Shown: positions 49,781 through 57,513 of the stretch, one piece after another
How positions within the stretch are numbered: position 1 is the first letter of the stretch
How the letters are laid out: each line of letters begins with the position of its first letter
Source: Rhodococcus phenolicus
GTDB taxonomy: Bacteria; Actinomycetota; Actinomycetes; Mycobacteriales; Mycobacteriaceae
Reading direction: 5' to 3'
DNA length: 64,000 nt
Assembly: GCF_001646785.1 (NCBI RefSeq)
Contig: NZ_LRRH01000043.1
Location: 31,404-95,403, forward strand
Position numbers and translations under genes: made by a program
The notes under the pieces: model-generated
Database searches by the model: none
What the model was told of the DNA's origin: nothing
The model's input: only the letters and a program-made list of their open reading frames with translations

Positions 49781-49812
49781 ACCCACAGTACCCCACTTTG
49801 CCCCACGTACAA
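49781..49812 (-). promoter_or_regulatory. MraZ operator and dcw promoter
   Basis: On the minus strand GTGGGG, GTGGGG and GTGGGT occur at 49806-49801, 49796-49791 and 49786-49781, exactly 10 bp apart, which is the known MraZ-box pattern (TGGGN repeats with 5-base spacers). A promoter overlaps them: TTGTAC at 49812-49807 and TACTGT at 49790-49785 with a 16-base spacer. Binding would cover the whole core promoter, as expected for autorepression. Confidence 0.8.
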
Positions 49813-49867
49813 CCAATTACGGGCCCGAATCGCCGGGCGTTTCACCCGTTCTCGCTGCTCAACGCCA

Positions 49868-49883
49868 GTGGGGTGGAGTGGGG
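49868..49883 (+). promoter_or_regulatory. Second GTGGGG pair in opposite orientation
   Basis: GTGGGG at 49868-49873 and 49878-49883, again 10 bp apart, but on the plus strand. It faces away from mraZ, about 62 bases upstream of the main operator. It could be an auxiliary MraZ site. Confidence 0.4.
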
Positions 49884-50081
49884 CACATTCACCGGTGATG
49901 CGGCCGACCCGGCATCCCCTGTGCGACGACGCGTCGAGGCGACTGCAGAGGTTGCGGAAAACCCCAGGTCGACGCGACCGGAACGAACCGTCGCGCTCAC
50001 GACCGGAGCAGGGTGGGGCGACGTGGGAGCTCCCGCACGCGGGTGTGCTCCGGGGGTGAATATGGGGGCGAAGCGGAACGA

Positions 50082-50117
50082 CGAACGGCGCGACCCCACA
50101 CGGGGTCGCGCCGTTCG
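50082..50117. terminator. Strong hairpin terminator after the DUF3040 gene
   Basis: A perfect 16-bp stem (CGAACGGCGCGACCCC at 50082-50097 and complement at 50102-50117) with a four-base loop, 33 bases past the DUF3040 stop. It separates that unit from the mraZ promoter. Confidence 0.8.
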
Positions 50118-50150
50118 CGATCTGCCTGTTACGCGTGATCCGACACGCGT

Positions 50151-50570
50151 CTATTCCTGTTCGAAACGCCGCCGGAAGCGCTCCTCCATCCGATGGGTGA
50201 ACCCACCGCCGGATTTGCGATTCCCTCGGGCCCGGGTTCCCTGCCCGGAACCGGATCCGCTCCCTCGGGGAGCATCACCGACCGACTTTCCGCGCCGACT
50301 TCCGACGAGGAGCAGAACGCCCGCGCCGAACATCACGAGAAAGCCGAGCAGGCTGATGATCGGGAACCCACCCGGCTTCACCGGGAGGGCGACACCCGCG
50401 ATCAACAACGCCAGGCCCACTACGAACAGCGCACCGGCTTGCAGCCGTCGACGACTGCCCGCCATGCCCAACCGACTGCCTCGGACGGTCGAGGCGAACT
50501 TGGGGTCCTCAGCATAGAGCGCGCTCTCGATCTGATCGAGCATGCGCTGCTCGTGCTCGGAGAGTGGCAC
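50151..50570 (-). CDS. DUF3040 membrane protein
   Basis: A 139-residue protein with the family start MPLSEHEQRMLDQIESALYAEDPKFAS, two transmembrane helices (LFVVGLALLIAGVALPV and IISLLGFLVMFGAGVLLLV) and a basic Gly/Arg-rich C-terminal tail. It matches Rv2169c in position beside mraZ. Function unknown. GTG at 50570 has GGGGGAGG directly upstream. A TATTAT element at 50662-50657 on the minus strand may be the -10 of its own promoter. Confidence 0.92.
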   Translation of the reverse strand: MPLSEHEQRMLDQIESALYAEDPKFASTVRGSRLGMAGSRRRLQAGALFVVGLALLIAGVALPVKPGGFPIISLLGFLVMFGAGVLLLVGSRRGKSVGDAPRGSGSGSGQGTRARGNRKSGGGFTHRMEERFRRRFEQE

Positions 50571-50753
50571 GGTACCTCCCCCGGCACTAAAACGGTGGCC
50601 ACCGAATCCTCCGGTAGGAAACGGCGGGGGGCCGACTTTGACGGCCGCCTATGTCAATAATACGAGTACATCATGCGCTGGACCACCAACTCCGACAGGG
50701 AGTCCCGGACGACCTTCCGAACGTCCCGGCAGTCGGCATCGAAGGTCCCCGGC

Positions 50754-51212
50754 TCATTCCGGGGCAGCGACACGCTCGGAGAGGCAATCCTCCACCTCGT
50801 GGAGGAAGGAACCGACTTCGTCGTAGAACGTGTCGGCCTCCTCGACCGGCAGCGTCCGGGTGATCCCCGCCTCGATCGCGGCGCGGGTTGCGGAGCGGTC
50901 CGCGAAGAAGTCCGCCCAGCGTGCGAATCCCGGGTTCGCCTTGGCCATGAGCACCCACGCGTTGCGCGTCCTGCTCCGCCGGGCCGACGATCCGGCGCGC
51001 ACCTCGACCGCCGCCAGTACCGCCCCCGCCCCGCGCAGCGCAGCGAGATAGGCGAGCTGGAACCGTTCCGCGGCGTCGCGTGCCCCGGCGGCTTCGGAGA
51101 GCAACTCGTCGGCCCGGCGCAGCATCGTCGCCGCCCGTGACGACACCGGCCGCACGACACAGCCCGGACGTCCTCGTACCGCTCGCCCATCGGCAACTTG
51201 TGGCACGACCAT
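50754..51212 (-). CDS. HEPN-domain protein (SAV_6107 family)
   Basis: A 152-residue, mostly helical protein of the SAV_6107-type HEPN family, judged from MLRRADELLSEAAGARDAAERFQLAYLAALRGAGAVLA and later KANPGFARWADFFADRSATRAAIEAG. HEPN domains often act in RNA cleavage or nucleotide binding; I do not see a clear RxxxxxH nuclease motif, so activity is uncertain. GGGAGG lies upstream and ATG at 51212 is preferred to GTG at 51215. A perfect LexA box lies 75-90 bases upstream, so it may be DNA-damage inducible. Confidence 0.8.
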   Translation of the reverse strand: MVVPQVADGRAVRGRPGCVVRPVSSRAATMLRRADELLSEAAGARDAAERFQLAYLAALRGAGAVLAAVEVRAGSSARRSRTRNAWVLMAKANPGFARWADFFADRSATRAAIEAGITRTLPVEEADTFYDEVGSFLHEVEDCLSERVAAPE

Positions 51213-51286
51213 CACCCACCTCCCGCGACTTCGGGCCGGTGATCCGGGGATGTTCGCTTCCCTCGAACATCACCGGATCACCGTTG

Positions 51287-51302
51287 TCGAACATGCGTTC
51301 GA
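51287..51302. promoter_or_regulatory. LexA/SOS box
   Basis: TCGAACATGCGTTCGA is a perfect palindrome matching the actinobacterial SOS consensus TCGAAC-N4-GTTCGA. It lies between the divergent HEPN and GNAT genes. On the minus strand it overlaps a candidate promoter (TTGAAT at 51311-51306, 17-base spacer, GACAAC at 51288-51283), favouring the HEPN gene as target. A second half site TCGAAC is at 51263-51268. Confidence 0.75.
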
Positions 51303-51362
51303 CGTATTCAATATAGCTGCACCCACCGACACATCGTCAAGGGAAGGCGGACTCCTCCCCGC

Positions 51363-51977
51363 ATGAGCACGGACGCGACCCCGCACGACGCGGCGCCGAT
51401 TCTTCTCGACCTGTCCCCGGCGGAATTCCGCGCTCGGCTGCCCGAGATGCTCCTCATCTATGTCGCGGCCATGAAATATCCCCGCGGCACCGAATACCAC
51501 CGCGCCCCGATGTGGGCGGAACACGCCGGCCGCACCGGCTGGCGGGCCGTGGCCGCCGCACTGCCGCACGACCCGGCGACCCTGGTCGCGATCGCCTACG
51601 GCTACCGCGGCGCGCCCCAGCAGTGGTGGAACCAGCAGGTCCGATCGGGGATGAGGCACGCGGGATATCCGCCCGAGCGGATCGACGACGTGCTCGGCGA
51701 CTACTTCGAACTCACCGAACTGCACGTGCATCCCGACGCGCAGGGACACCGCATCGGCGAGGCCCTCCTGCTGCGACTGCTCGCCGACCGGCCGGAACGA
51801 ACGGTCCTGCTGTCGACACCCGAGGTACCCGAGGAGGACAACCGCGCGTGGCGGCTGTACCGCCGCCTCGGATTCCGCGATGTCGTCCGGCGGTTCGTCT
51901 TCACCGGTGACGCCCGGCCCTTCGCGGTACTCGGGCGCGAACTGCCCGTGACGGTCGAACCCGAACCACGGCGATAG
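51363..51977 (+). CDS. GNAT family N-acetyltransferase
   Basis: A 204-residue acetyltransferase of the GNAT fold. The acetyl-CoA loop appears in ELTELHVHPDAQGHRIGEALLLRLL (about residues 118-143), with NRAWRLYRRLGFRDV as the C-terminal part of the domain. It corresponds to Rv2170 in position; some homologues acetylate lysine residues of enzymes, and the substrate here is not known. It is nine bases upstream of crtO on the same strand and is probably its operon leader. Confidence 0.9.
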   Translation: MSTDATPHDAAPILLDLSPAEFRARLPEMLLIYVAAMKYPRGTEYHRAPMWAEHAGRTGWRAVAAALPHDPATLVAIAYGYRGAPQQWWNQQVRSGMRHAGYPPERIDDVLGDYFELTELHVHPDAQGHRIGEALLLRLLADRPERTVLLSTPEVPEEDNRAWRLYRRLGFRDVVRRFVFTGDARPFAVLGRELPVTVEPEPRR

Positions 51978-51986
51978 CCTGGGCCG

Positions 51987-53573
51987 GTGATCGACGCAGT
52001 CGTGGTGGGTTCCGGGCACAACGCCCTCGTCTCGGCGTGCTATCTCGCACGCGCCGGCCGTTCGGTGGAGGTGCTCGAACGCGACACCGTCCTCGGCGGT
52101 GCGGTCTCCACCGTCGAACGGTTCCCCGGACATGCCGTCGACCGCGGTTCGTCCGCGCACATCATGATCCGGCACACCGGCATCCCCGAGGAACTGGAAC
52201 TCGACCGTTTCGGCCTCCGCTACCTGGACTGCGATCCGTGGGCCTTCGCGCCCGCCCCGCCCGGCAGCGACCGTCCCGGCATCGTCTTCCACCGTGACCT
52301 CGACCACACGTGCCGGTCGATCGAAGCCGCCTGCGGCCCGCGCGAGGCCGACGCGTACCGGCGATTCGTCGACGCGTGGAGCCCGCGCAGTGCCGCGGTC
52401 ATGCGCTCGTTCTCCACGCCGCCCAGCGGACGGCACCTCCTCTCGTCGTTCTGGGGCCTGGACGCCGGCAGCGGCGGCAGCGACCTGTCACGGCGGTTCC
52501 TGGCGTCCGGCGACGCCCTGCTCGACGAGTACTTCGACGACGAACCGCTGAAAGCCGCGCTCGCATGGTTCGGCGCACAGTCCGGACCGCCGATGTCCGA
52601 ACCGGGTACCGCCCCCATGGTCGGGTTCGCGGCCCTGATGCACACACTGCCCCCGGGCCGCGCGGTCGGCGGCAGCGGCGCTCTCACACGCGCGCTCGCC
52701 GCACGACTCGCCTCCGACGGCGGCGCCGTCACACTCGGCGACGCCGTCACCGAACTGCGCCGCACGGGCGGCGCCTGGACGATCCGAACCGAATCCGGGC
52801 GTACCGTCACCGCCCGCACGGTGATCGCCGGATGTCACATCCTGACCACCCTCGACCTGCTCGAACGCGGCGGCTACGACCGCGCCCAGCTGGCCGGCTG
52901 GCGTCGCCGTATCCGCGTCGGACCCGGTATCGGCATGGTGCTCCGCCTGGCCACCGACTCGCTTCCCGCGTACGCCGGTGCGCCCTCCGCGGCGGACACC
53001 ACGCGCGGACTGCAGCTGCTCGTCGACGACCGCGCACACCTGCGGCTCGCACACGGCGCCGCGCTCGCCGGTGAACTGCCGCCGCGCCCGGCGGTGCTGG
53101 GGATGAGTTTCACGGCGTTGGATCCGTCGATCGCACCGGCCGGCGAGCACCAGGTGACGTTGTGGTCCCAGTGGCATGCGCACCGGTTGTCCGCCGGTCG
53201 GCGCTGGACGGACCTGGCCGAATCCGAGGCCGACCGGATCGTCGCCGAGATGGAGCTGCGCGCCCCCGGATTCACGTCGTCGATCCGGCACCGGCACATC
53301 CAGACCCCCGAGGACATCGAGCGGGAACTGGGCATGATCGGCGGCAACGTCATGCACGTGGAGATGTCGCTGGACCAGATGTTCATGTGGCGGCCGCTGC
53401 CCGAACTGTCGCAACATCGCGTGCCCGACGCGCGCGAACTGTACCTGACCGGCGCGTCCACCCATCCCGGCGGCGGTGTCTCGGGGGCGAGCGGACGCAG
53501 CGCCGCCCACGCCGCGCTGGCGGACACCACCGGCGGTCCCCTGCGCCGCATCGTCCGGCGGATGGCCCGATGA
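51987..53573 (+). CDS. crtO: Carotenoid ketolase CrtO
   Basis: A 528-residue FAD protein of the phytoene desaturase superfamily that matches the CrtO beta-carotene ketolases of Rhodococcus, adding 4-keto groups to beta-ionone rings. The N-terminal nucleotide motif is VVVGSGHNALVSACYLARAG, GGAVSTVERFPGHAVDRGSS follows, and the C-terminal signature is LYLTGASTHPGGGVSGASG. Resemblance to the R. erythropolis enzyme is from memory and strong (GAQSGPPMSEPGTAPMVGFA is shared). Its stop overlaps cruF (ATGA), suggesting one transcript. It is absent from the matching M. tuberculosis locus. Confidence 0.92.
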   Translation: MIDAVVVGSGHNALVSACYLARAGRSVEVLERDTVLGGAVSTVERFPGHAVDRGSSAHIMIRHTGIPEELELDRFGLRYLDCDPWAFAPAPPGSDRPGIVFHRDLDHTCRSIEAACGPREADAYRRFVDAWSPRSAAVMRSFSTPPSGRHLLSSFWGLDAGSGGSDLSRRFLASGDALLDEYFDDEPLKAALAWFGAQSGPPMSEPGTAPMVGFAALMHTLPPGRAVGGSGALTRALAARLASDGGAVTLGDAVTELRRTGGAWTIRTESGRTVTARTVIAGCHILTTLDLLERGGYDRAQLAGWRRRIRVGPGIGMVLRLATDSLPAYAGAPSAADTTRGLQLLVDDRAHLRLAHGAALAGELPPRPAVLGMSFTALDPSIAPAGEHQVTLWSQWHAHRLSAGRRWTDLAESEADRIVAEMELRAPGFTSSIRHRHIQTPEDIERELGMIGGNVMHVEMSLDQMFMWRPLPELSQHRVPDARELYLTGASTHPGGGVSGASGRSAAHAALADTTGGPLRRIVRRMAR

Positions 53574-54484
53574 GCCCGACTCCGGCCTCCGCCGGACCGA
53601 CAGGACCCACGCGCGAACCGGCAGGACCCCCGCCCCGGACCGCATCGAGGTCCCGGCGCCGGACGCCGGTGACGGACCCGGGGACGATACCCGCCGTCGC
53701 GCTCGCCGTCGCCGCTGTGGCCGCCCAGATCGCCTATCCCCTCGCCCACGGATCCGCCCGCGACGTCGTCACCGTGCTGGTGGTGGCGCTGCTGGCCGCC
53801 GCCTGTCTGGCGCACGCCGTGGCGCACCGCGGCGCAGCATGGGCGGCGGGAATGTTCGTGATCTCCGCCGGGGTGGGATTCGCATCGGAGGTGGCCGGCA
53901 CGGCCACCGGATACCCCTACGGGTGCTACGCGTACGCCACCGACCGGCTCGGGCCCGCGCTGTTCGACGTGCCGCTCGTGGTGCCGCTCGCCTGGACTGC
54001 CGGCCTGTATCCCGTGTGGTGTGTCGCGACGCGGCTCACCCCCCGGCCCACGACGAGGATCGCGGCCGCGACGATCGGCATGGTCGGATGGGACCTGTAC
54101 CTGGACCCGCAGATGGTCGCGGACGGGCAGTGGACGTGGTGCCACGGTTCCGGGTTACCCGGTCTCACACACATCCCGCTCTCCAACTACGCCGGATGGC
54201 TCGTCGTGGCCGCCGTGATGGCCACCGCACTCACCGCACTCGACCGGGTGACCCGGCAGCCCCGGGGTGGCGACGCGGTTCCGCTCGCGTTGTTCCTGTG
54301 GACGTGGCTCGGATCGGCACTCGCTCACACGGTGTTCCTCGACGCCCCGGAACTACGCTGGTCGGCCGTGTACGGCTTCATCGTGATGGGGTTGCTCGGC
54401 ATTCCCCTGCTGCTGTCGCTGCTCCGCGATCGTCGAGCGCACCGGGACCTGCGGCGACGCGCCGGAACACCCCCGGACCTCTGA
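53570..54484 (+). CDS. cruF: Carotenoid 1,2-hydratase CruF-like membrane protein
   Basis: A 304-residue integral membrane protein of the carotenoid biosynthesis/DUF422 family, which includes CruF (gamma-carotene 1',2'-hydratase). It has about seven hydrophobic segments after a disordered Pro-rich N terminus; GYPYGCYAYATDRLGPALFDVPLVVPLAW, GWDLYLDPQMVADGQW and PLSNYAGWL carry the conserved polar residues of the family. ATG at 53570 overlaps the crtO stop by four bases. The product likely hydrates the open psi end of a monocyclic carotene, making the hydroxyl used for glycosylation. Confidence 0.88.
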   Translation: MSPTPASAGPTGPTREPAGPPPRTASRSRRRTPVTDPGTIPAVALAVAAVAAQIAYPLAHGSARDVVTVLVVALLAAACLAHAVAHRGAAWAAGMFVISAGVGFASEVAGTATGYPYGCYAYATDRLGPALFDVPLVVPLAWTAGLYPVWCVATRLTPRPTTRIAAATIGMVGWDLYLDPQMVADGQWTWCHGSGLPGLTHIPLSNYAGWLVVAAVMATALTALDRVTRQPRGGDAVPLALFLWTWLGSALAHTVFLDAPELRWSAVYGFIVMGLLGIPLLLSLLRDRRAHRDLRRRAGTPPDL

Positions 54485-54516
54485 CATCCCCGCAGGATGC
54501 TGGCACGATATCCGCT

Positions 54517-55230
54517 GTGCAGCCGTCCCTCATCCCTGCTCCCCGCCGTCGATCGTTCCAGCTGGCGGCCCTCGTTCTCCTGTTGTTTCCGCTGCTCGCG
54601 GGCTGCCTGCGTGCCCAGGTGACGATGGGGGTCTCGGCCGACGACCGGGTGTCCGGGCAGATCGTCGCCGCGACGATCCCCATCGACGAGAACGACAAGG
54701 GACCCCAGCTCGTCGTCCCGGACTCGCTGGCCGGACGCGTCCGAGTACAGGAATACAAGCAGGACGGTTACGTCGGCAGCCAGGTGTTCTTCAGCGACCT
54801 GTCCTTCGGCGACGTACAGCAACTCGGCGCGATGACCGACCAGAGCGCAGGTTCCTTCCAGATCGCGCTGCAGCGGTCCGGCGACCTCGTCGCCCTCACC
54901 GGGAAGGTCGACCTCGAATCGGTCCCCGCGCAAGGCACGGACGTGCAGTTCACCATCGCGTTCCCGGCCCGGATCGCCACCACCAACGGCACCCGCGAAT
55001 CCGACTCGGTCGTGACGTGGAAGCTGCCCGCCGGTGATGTCACCAACCTGCGCGCCGAGGTCCGCTACGCCGATCCCAACACCCGGGGTTTCGCCGGGTG
55101 GGCGGGCATCGTCGCCGGTGTCACCCTCGGAGTGGCACTGATCATCGGTGGCCTGGCCTGGCTCAACCGCAACCCGGCGCCGACCCGCGTCTCGGCAGGC
55201 GGCCCGGACCCGGACACCGACGAATCGTGA
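54517..55230 (+). CDS. lppM: LppM-like lipoprotein
   Basis: A 237-residue lipoprotein with signal peptide and lipobox LAGC near residue 29, a beta-rich domain (VTMGVSADDRVSGQIVAATIP, then FSDLSFGDVQQLG), and a C-terminal transmembrane helix (GIVAGVTLGVALIIGGLAWL) with a short tail. This design matches LppM (Rv2171) of M. tuberculosis, which sits in the same place and affects trafficking of lipoglycans and phagosome fate there. GTG at 54517 is inferred from signal peptide shape; the ribosome-binding site is weak. It is sandwiched between carotenoid genes. Confidence 0.88.
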   Translation: MQPSLIPAPRRRSFQLAALVLLLFPLLAGCLRAQVTMGVSADDRVSGQIVAATIPIDENDKGPQLVVPDSLAGRVRVQEYKQDGYVGSQVFFSDLSFGDVQQLGAMTDQSAGSFQIALQRSGDLVALTGKVDLESVPAQGTDVQFTIAFPARIATTNGTRESDSVVTWKLPAGDVTNLRAEVRYADPNTRGFAGWAGIVAGVTLGVALIIGGLAWLNRNPAPTRVSAGGPDPDTDES

Positions 55231-55231
55231 C

Positions 55232-56395
55232 GTGAACACCGCAGGCCGGATCCGCGGCACCGCCGTGCTCACCACCCGGGCGGGCGCAGCCGTAGCCCTG
55301 TTCGGCGCGCTCGTCGCCGTCGCCAACCGGTTCTCGCTGCCCCGGCTCGTGCCGGGAGCCGGCACCACGGAACCGGTCACCGTGCTGGTTCCCGCCCGCG
55401 ACGAAGCGCACCGGGTGCCGGACCTCGTGGCGGACCTGCGCGCCCAGCAGGGGGTACCCGGACTGCGCGTGATCGTCCTCGACGACGACTCGTCCGACGG
55501 CACCGCCGACGCCGCGCGCCGCGCCGCGGGCGGGGACGAGCGCATCGAGGTGGTACGCAGCACACTGGCTCCACCGGCGGGCTGGACGGGCAAGGCCGCC
55601 GCGTGCGCGCACGCCCACCACCTCGCTCGATCCGCGGACACCGGCACGGTCGTGTTCGTCGACGCGGACGTGCGCCTGGCACCGCAGGCGCTGGCCGCCG
55701 CGGTGACGTCGCTGCGGCGGACACACGCCGACCTGCTCTCGCCGTGGCCGTTCCAGGTGGCCGGCTCCCCCGCCGAGCGGCTGCTGCAGCCGCTGCTGTG
55801 CTGGTCCTGGTTCTCGTCCCTGCCGATCGCCGTGGCCAACCGCACGACGCGGCCCTCGATGGCCGTCGCGTGCGGTCAGTTCCTCGTGTTCGACGCCCGC
55901 GCGTACACCGCGATCGGCGGGCACGCGGCGGTCGCATCGAGCCCCACCGAGGACCTCGATCTCGCCCGCACGATGCGGGCGGCGGGCCGGCGCACGGCCG
56001 TGGTGGCGGCCGGGCAGCTCGCTTCGTGCCGCATGTATCTCGACCGCCGGCAGCTGACCACCGGCTACACCCGCTGGCTGTGGTCCGCCTTCGGATCCCC
56101 GGCCGGCGCGGTCGCGGTCCTCACCGGCTACACGCTCGCCTACGCGCTGCCCCCGATCGCCGCGATCGCCGGGCGCGGACCCGTCCGCCGCTGGGGTCTG
56201 ATCGGGTCCGTCGCGGCACTCGTGTCGCGCACGCTGGCCCGCTCCACCGAGCGCGGTACGGGCGTGTCCGGGTCGGACGCGGTGACCGCGGCCGGGCACC
56301 CGGCCTCGATCGTCGGTTTCGGCGCCCTGACCGTCGCCTCCCTACGTGCCCGGCGCCGGGGCCGGACCGGCTGGAAGAACCGGCCCCTGCCCTGA
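55232..56395 (+). CDS. cruG: Carotenoid glycosyltransferase CruG-like (GT2)
   Basis: A 387-residue GT2-type glycosyltransferase with membrane segments at both ends. The GT-A core has VTVLVPARDEAHRVPDLV, VIVLDDDSSDGTAD, VFVDADVRL as the DXD-type motif, and SPTEDLDLARTMRAAGRR as the acceptor ED motif. Relatives next to cruF and crtO act as CruG and glycosylate the 1'-hydroxyl of carotenoids. GTG at 55232 follows the lppM stop by one base. It converges with the metF-like gene. Confidence 0.87.
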   Translation: MNTAGRIRGTAVLTTRAGAAVALFGALVAVANRFSLPRLVPGAGTTEPVTVLVPARDEAHRVPDLVADLRAQQGVPGLRVIVLDDDSSDGTADAARRAAGGDERIEVVRSTLAPPAGWTGKAAACAHAHHLARSADTGTVVFVDADVRLAPQALAAAVTSLRRTHADLLSPWPFQVAGSPAERLLQPLLCWSWFSSLPIAVANRTTRPSMAVACGQFLVFDARAYTAIGGHAAVASSPTEDLDLARTMRAAGRRTAVVAAGQLASCRMYLDRRQLTTGYTRWLWSAFGSPAGAVAVLTGYTLAYALPPIAAIAGRGPVRRWGLIGSVAALVSRTLARSTERGTGVSGSDAVTAAGHPASIVGFGALTVASLRARRRGRTGWKNRPLP

Positions 56396-56415
56396 ACGGC
56401 CCGCGAGCGGAGTCG

Positions 56416-57396
56416 TCAGGCGGGCTGCACGAGCGGCGCCGGGAGCTCGATCCCGAGCCGCGACAGCACCTCGCGGGTCGCGCGGGCGAAGTTCAGCGTG
56501 ATGAAGTGCAGACCCGGGGCGCCCTCGGCGATGAGCCGTTCGCACATTTCCGTGGCCACCTCGATACCGACCTCGCGCACGGCCGCGCGGTTCTCCTCGG
56601 GGCCGTCTCCGGCCGCTCGCACGAGCCGCTCCTCGAGTTCCGCGGGGAGCCGGGAGCCGGACAGCTCGAGGCTGCGCCGCGCGGACCGCAACGACGTGAT
56701 CGGCATGATCTCGGGAATGATCGGTTTCAGCGCCTGCTCCGCGTCGCACGCGACGACCCGGTCGCGCAGCCGCAGATAGTGCTCGACGTCGAAGAACATC
56801 TGGGTGATCGAGTACTCGGCGCCGGCCCGCAGCTTCTGCACCAGGTACCGGGTGTCGTGATCGAGGTCCGGCGACCGATGGTGGCCTTCCGGGAAAGAGG
56901 CCACACCGACGTGGAAGTCGCCGAGCTCACGCACGAGCCGGACCAGATCCTCGGCGTGCTCGACACCCTGGGGGTGCCGGGTCCATTCGCCCAGTGGATC
57001 GCCGGGCGGGTCGCCGCGCAGAGCCAGGATGTTGCTGATTCCGCGATCGGCGTAGGCCCCGACCATCGCGCGCAGTTCGTCGATGCTGTGCCCGACCGCG
57101 GTCAGGTGGGCGACCGGCAGCAGCGTCGTCTCCTCGGCGAGCTGACCGGTCACGCGGACGGTGCGGTCCCGGGTCGAACCACCTGCACCGTAGGTCATCG
57201 ACACGAATGCCGGGCCGAGCCGTTCGAATTCGCGCACGGCACGCCAGAGCCGCGCCTCGGCGTCGGCGTCGCGCGGCGGGGAGAACTCCACCGAGAACGG
57301 GATCCGGCCGTGGGACGGAACCCGCAACCGGTCCACGATCGACGGTGTGCGGGAGGTCCCGCCGTCCTGGCCCCCGCTGACGGAATCGCATGTCAC
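56416..57396 (-). CDS. metF: Methylenetetrahydrofolate reductase family protein (Rv2172c-like)
   Basis: A 326-residue TIM-barrel flavoprotein of the MetF family. PFSVEFSPPRDADAEARLW with the conserved Glu, FVSMTYGAGGSTRDRT, NILALRGDPPGDP and GAEYSITQMFFDVEHYLR are all family marks. It should reduce 5,10-methylene-THF to 5-methyl-THF for methionine synthesis. It matches Rv2172c in position. GTG at 57396 is the likely start. It is divergent from idsA2, with about 117 bases between starts. Confidence 0.92.
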   Translation of the reverse strand: MTCDSVSGGQDGGTSRTPSIVDRLRVPSHGRIPFSVEFSPPRDADAEARLWRAVREFERLGPAFVSMTYGAGGSTRDRTVRVTGQLAEETTLLPVAHLTAVGHSIDELRAMVGAYADRGISNILALRGDPPGDPLGEWTRHPQGVEHAEDLVRLVRELGDFHVGVASFPEGHHRSPDLDHDTRYLVQKLRAGAEYSITQMFFDVEHYLRLRDRVVACDAEQALKPIIPEIMPITSLRSARRSLELSGSRLPAELEERLVRAAGDGPEENRAAVREVGIEVATEMCERLIAEGAPGLHFITLNFARATREVLSRLGIELPAPLVQPA

Positions 57397-57513
57397 CCGA
57401 CCAGCATAGGTGGCCGCTCGGCGGTAGGTTCCCCGCGCCCCCGATAGGGTGGACGCCGGCGCCACGATGTCCCCACCGGACGGGCGCATGCCCATTCGAC
57501 CAGGAGGATTCCC

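Larger units (their letters stand above)
49713..50150. other. Intergenic region upstream of mraZ
   Basis: 438 bases without a convincing gene. They hold the mraZ promoter and operator (49781-49812), an opposite pair of GTGGGG boxes (49868-49883), and the terminator of the DUF3040 gene (50082-50117). Confidence 0.7.
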
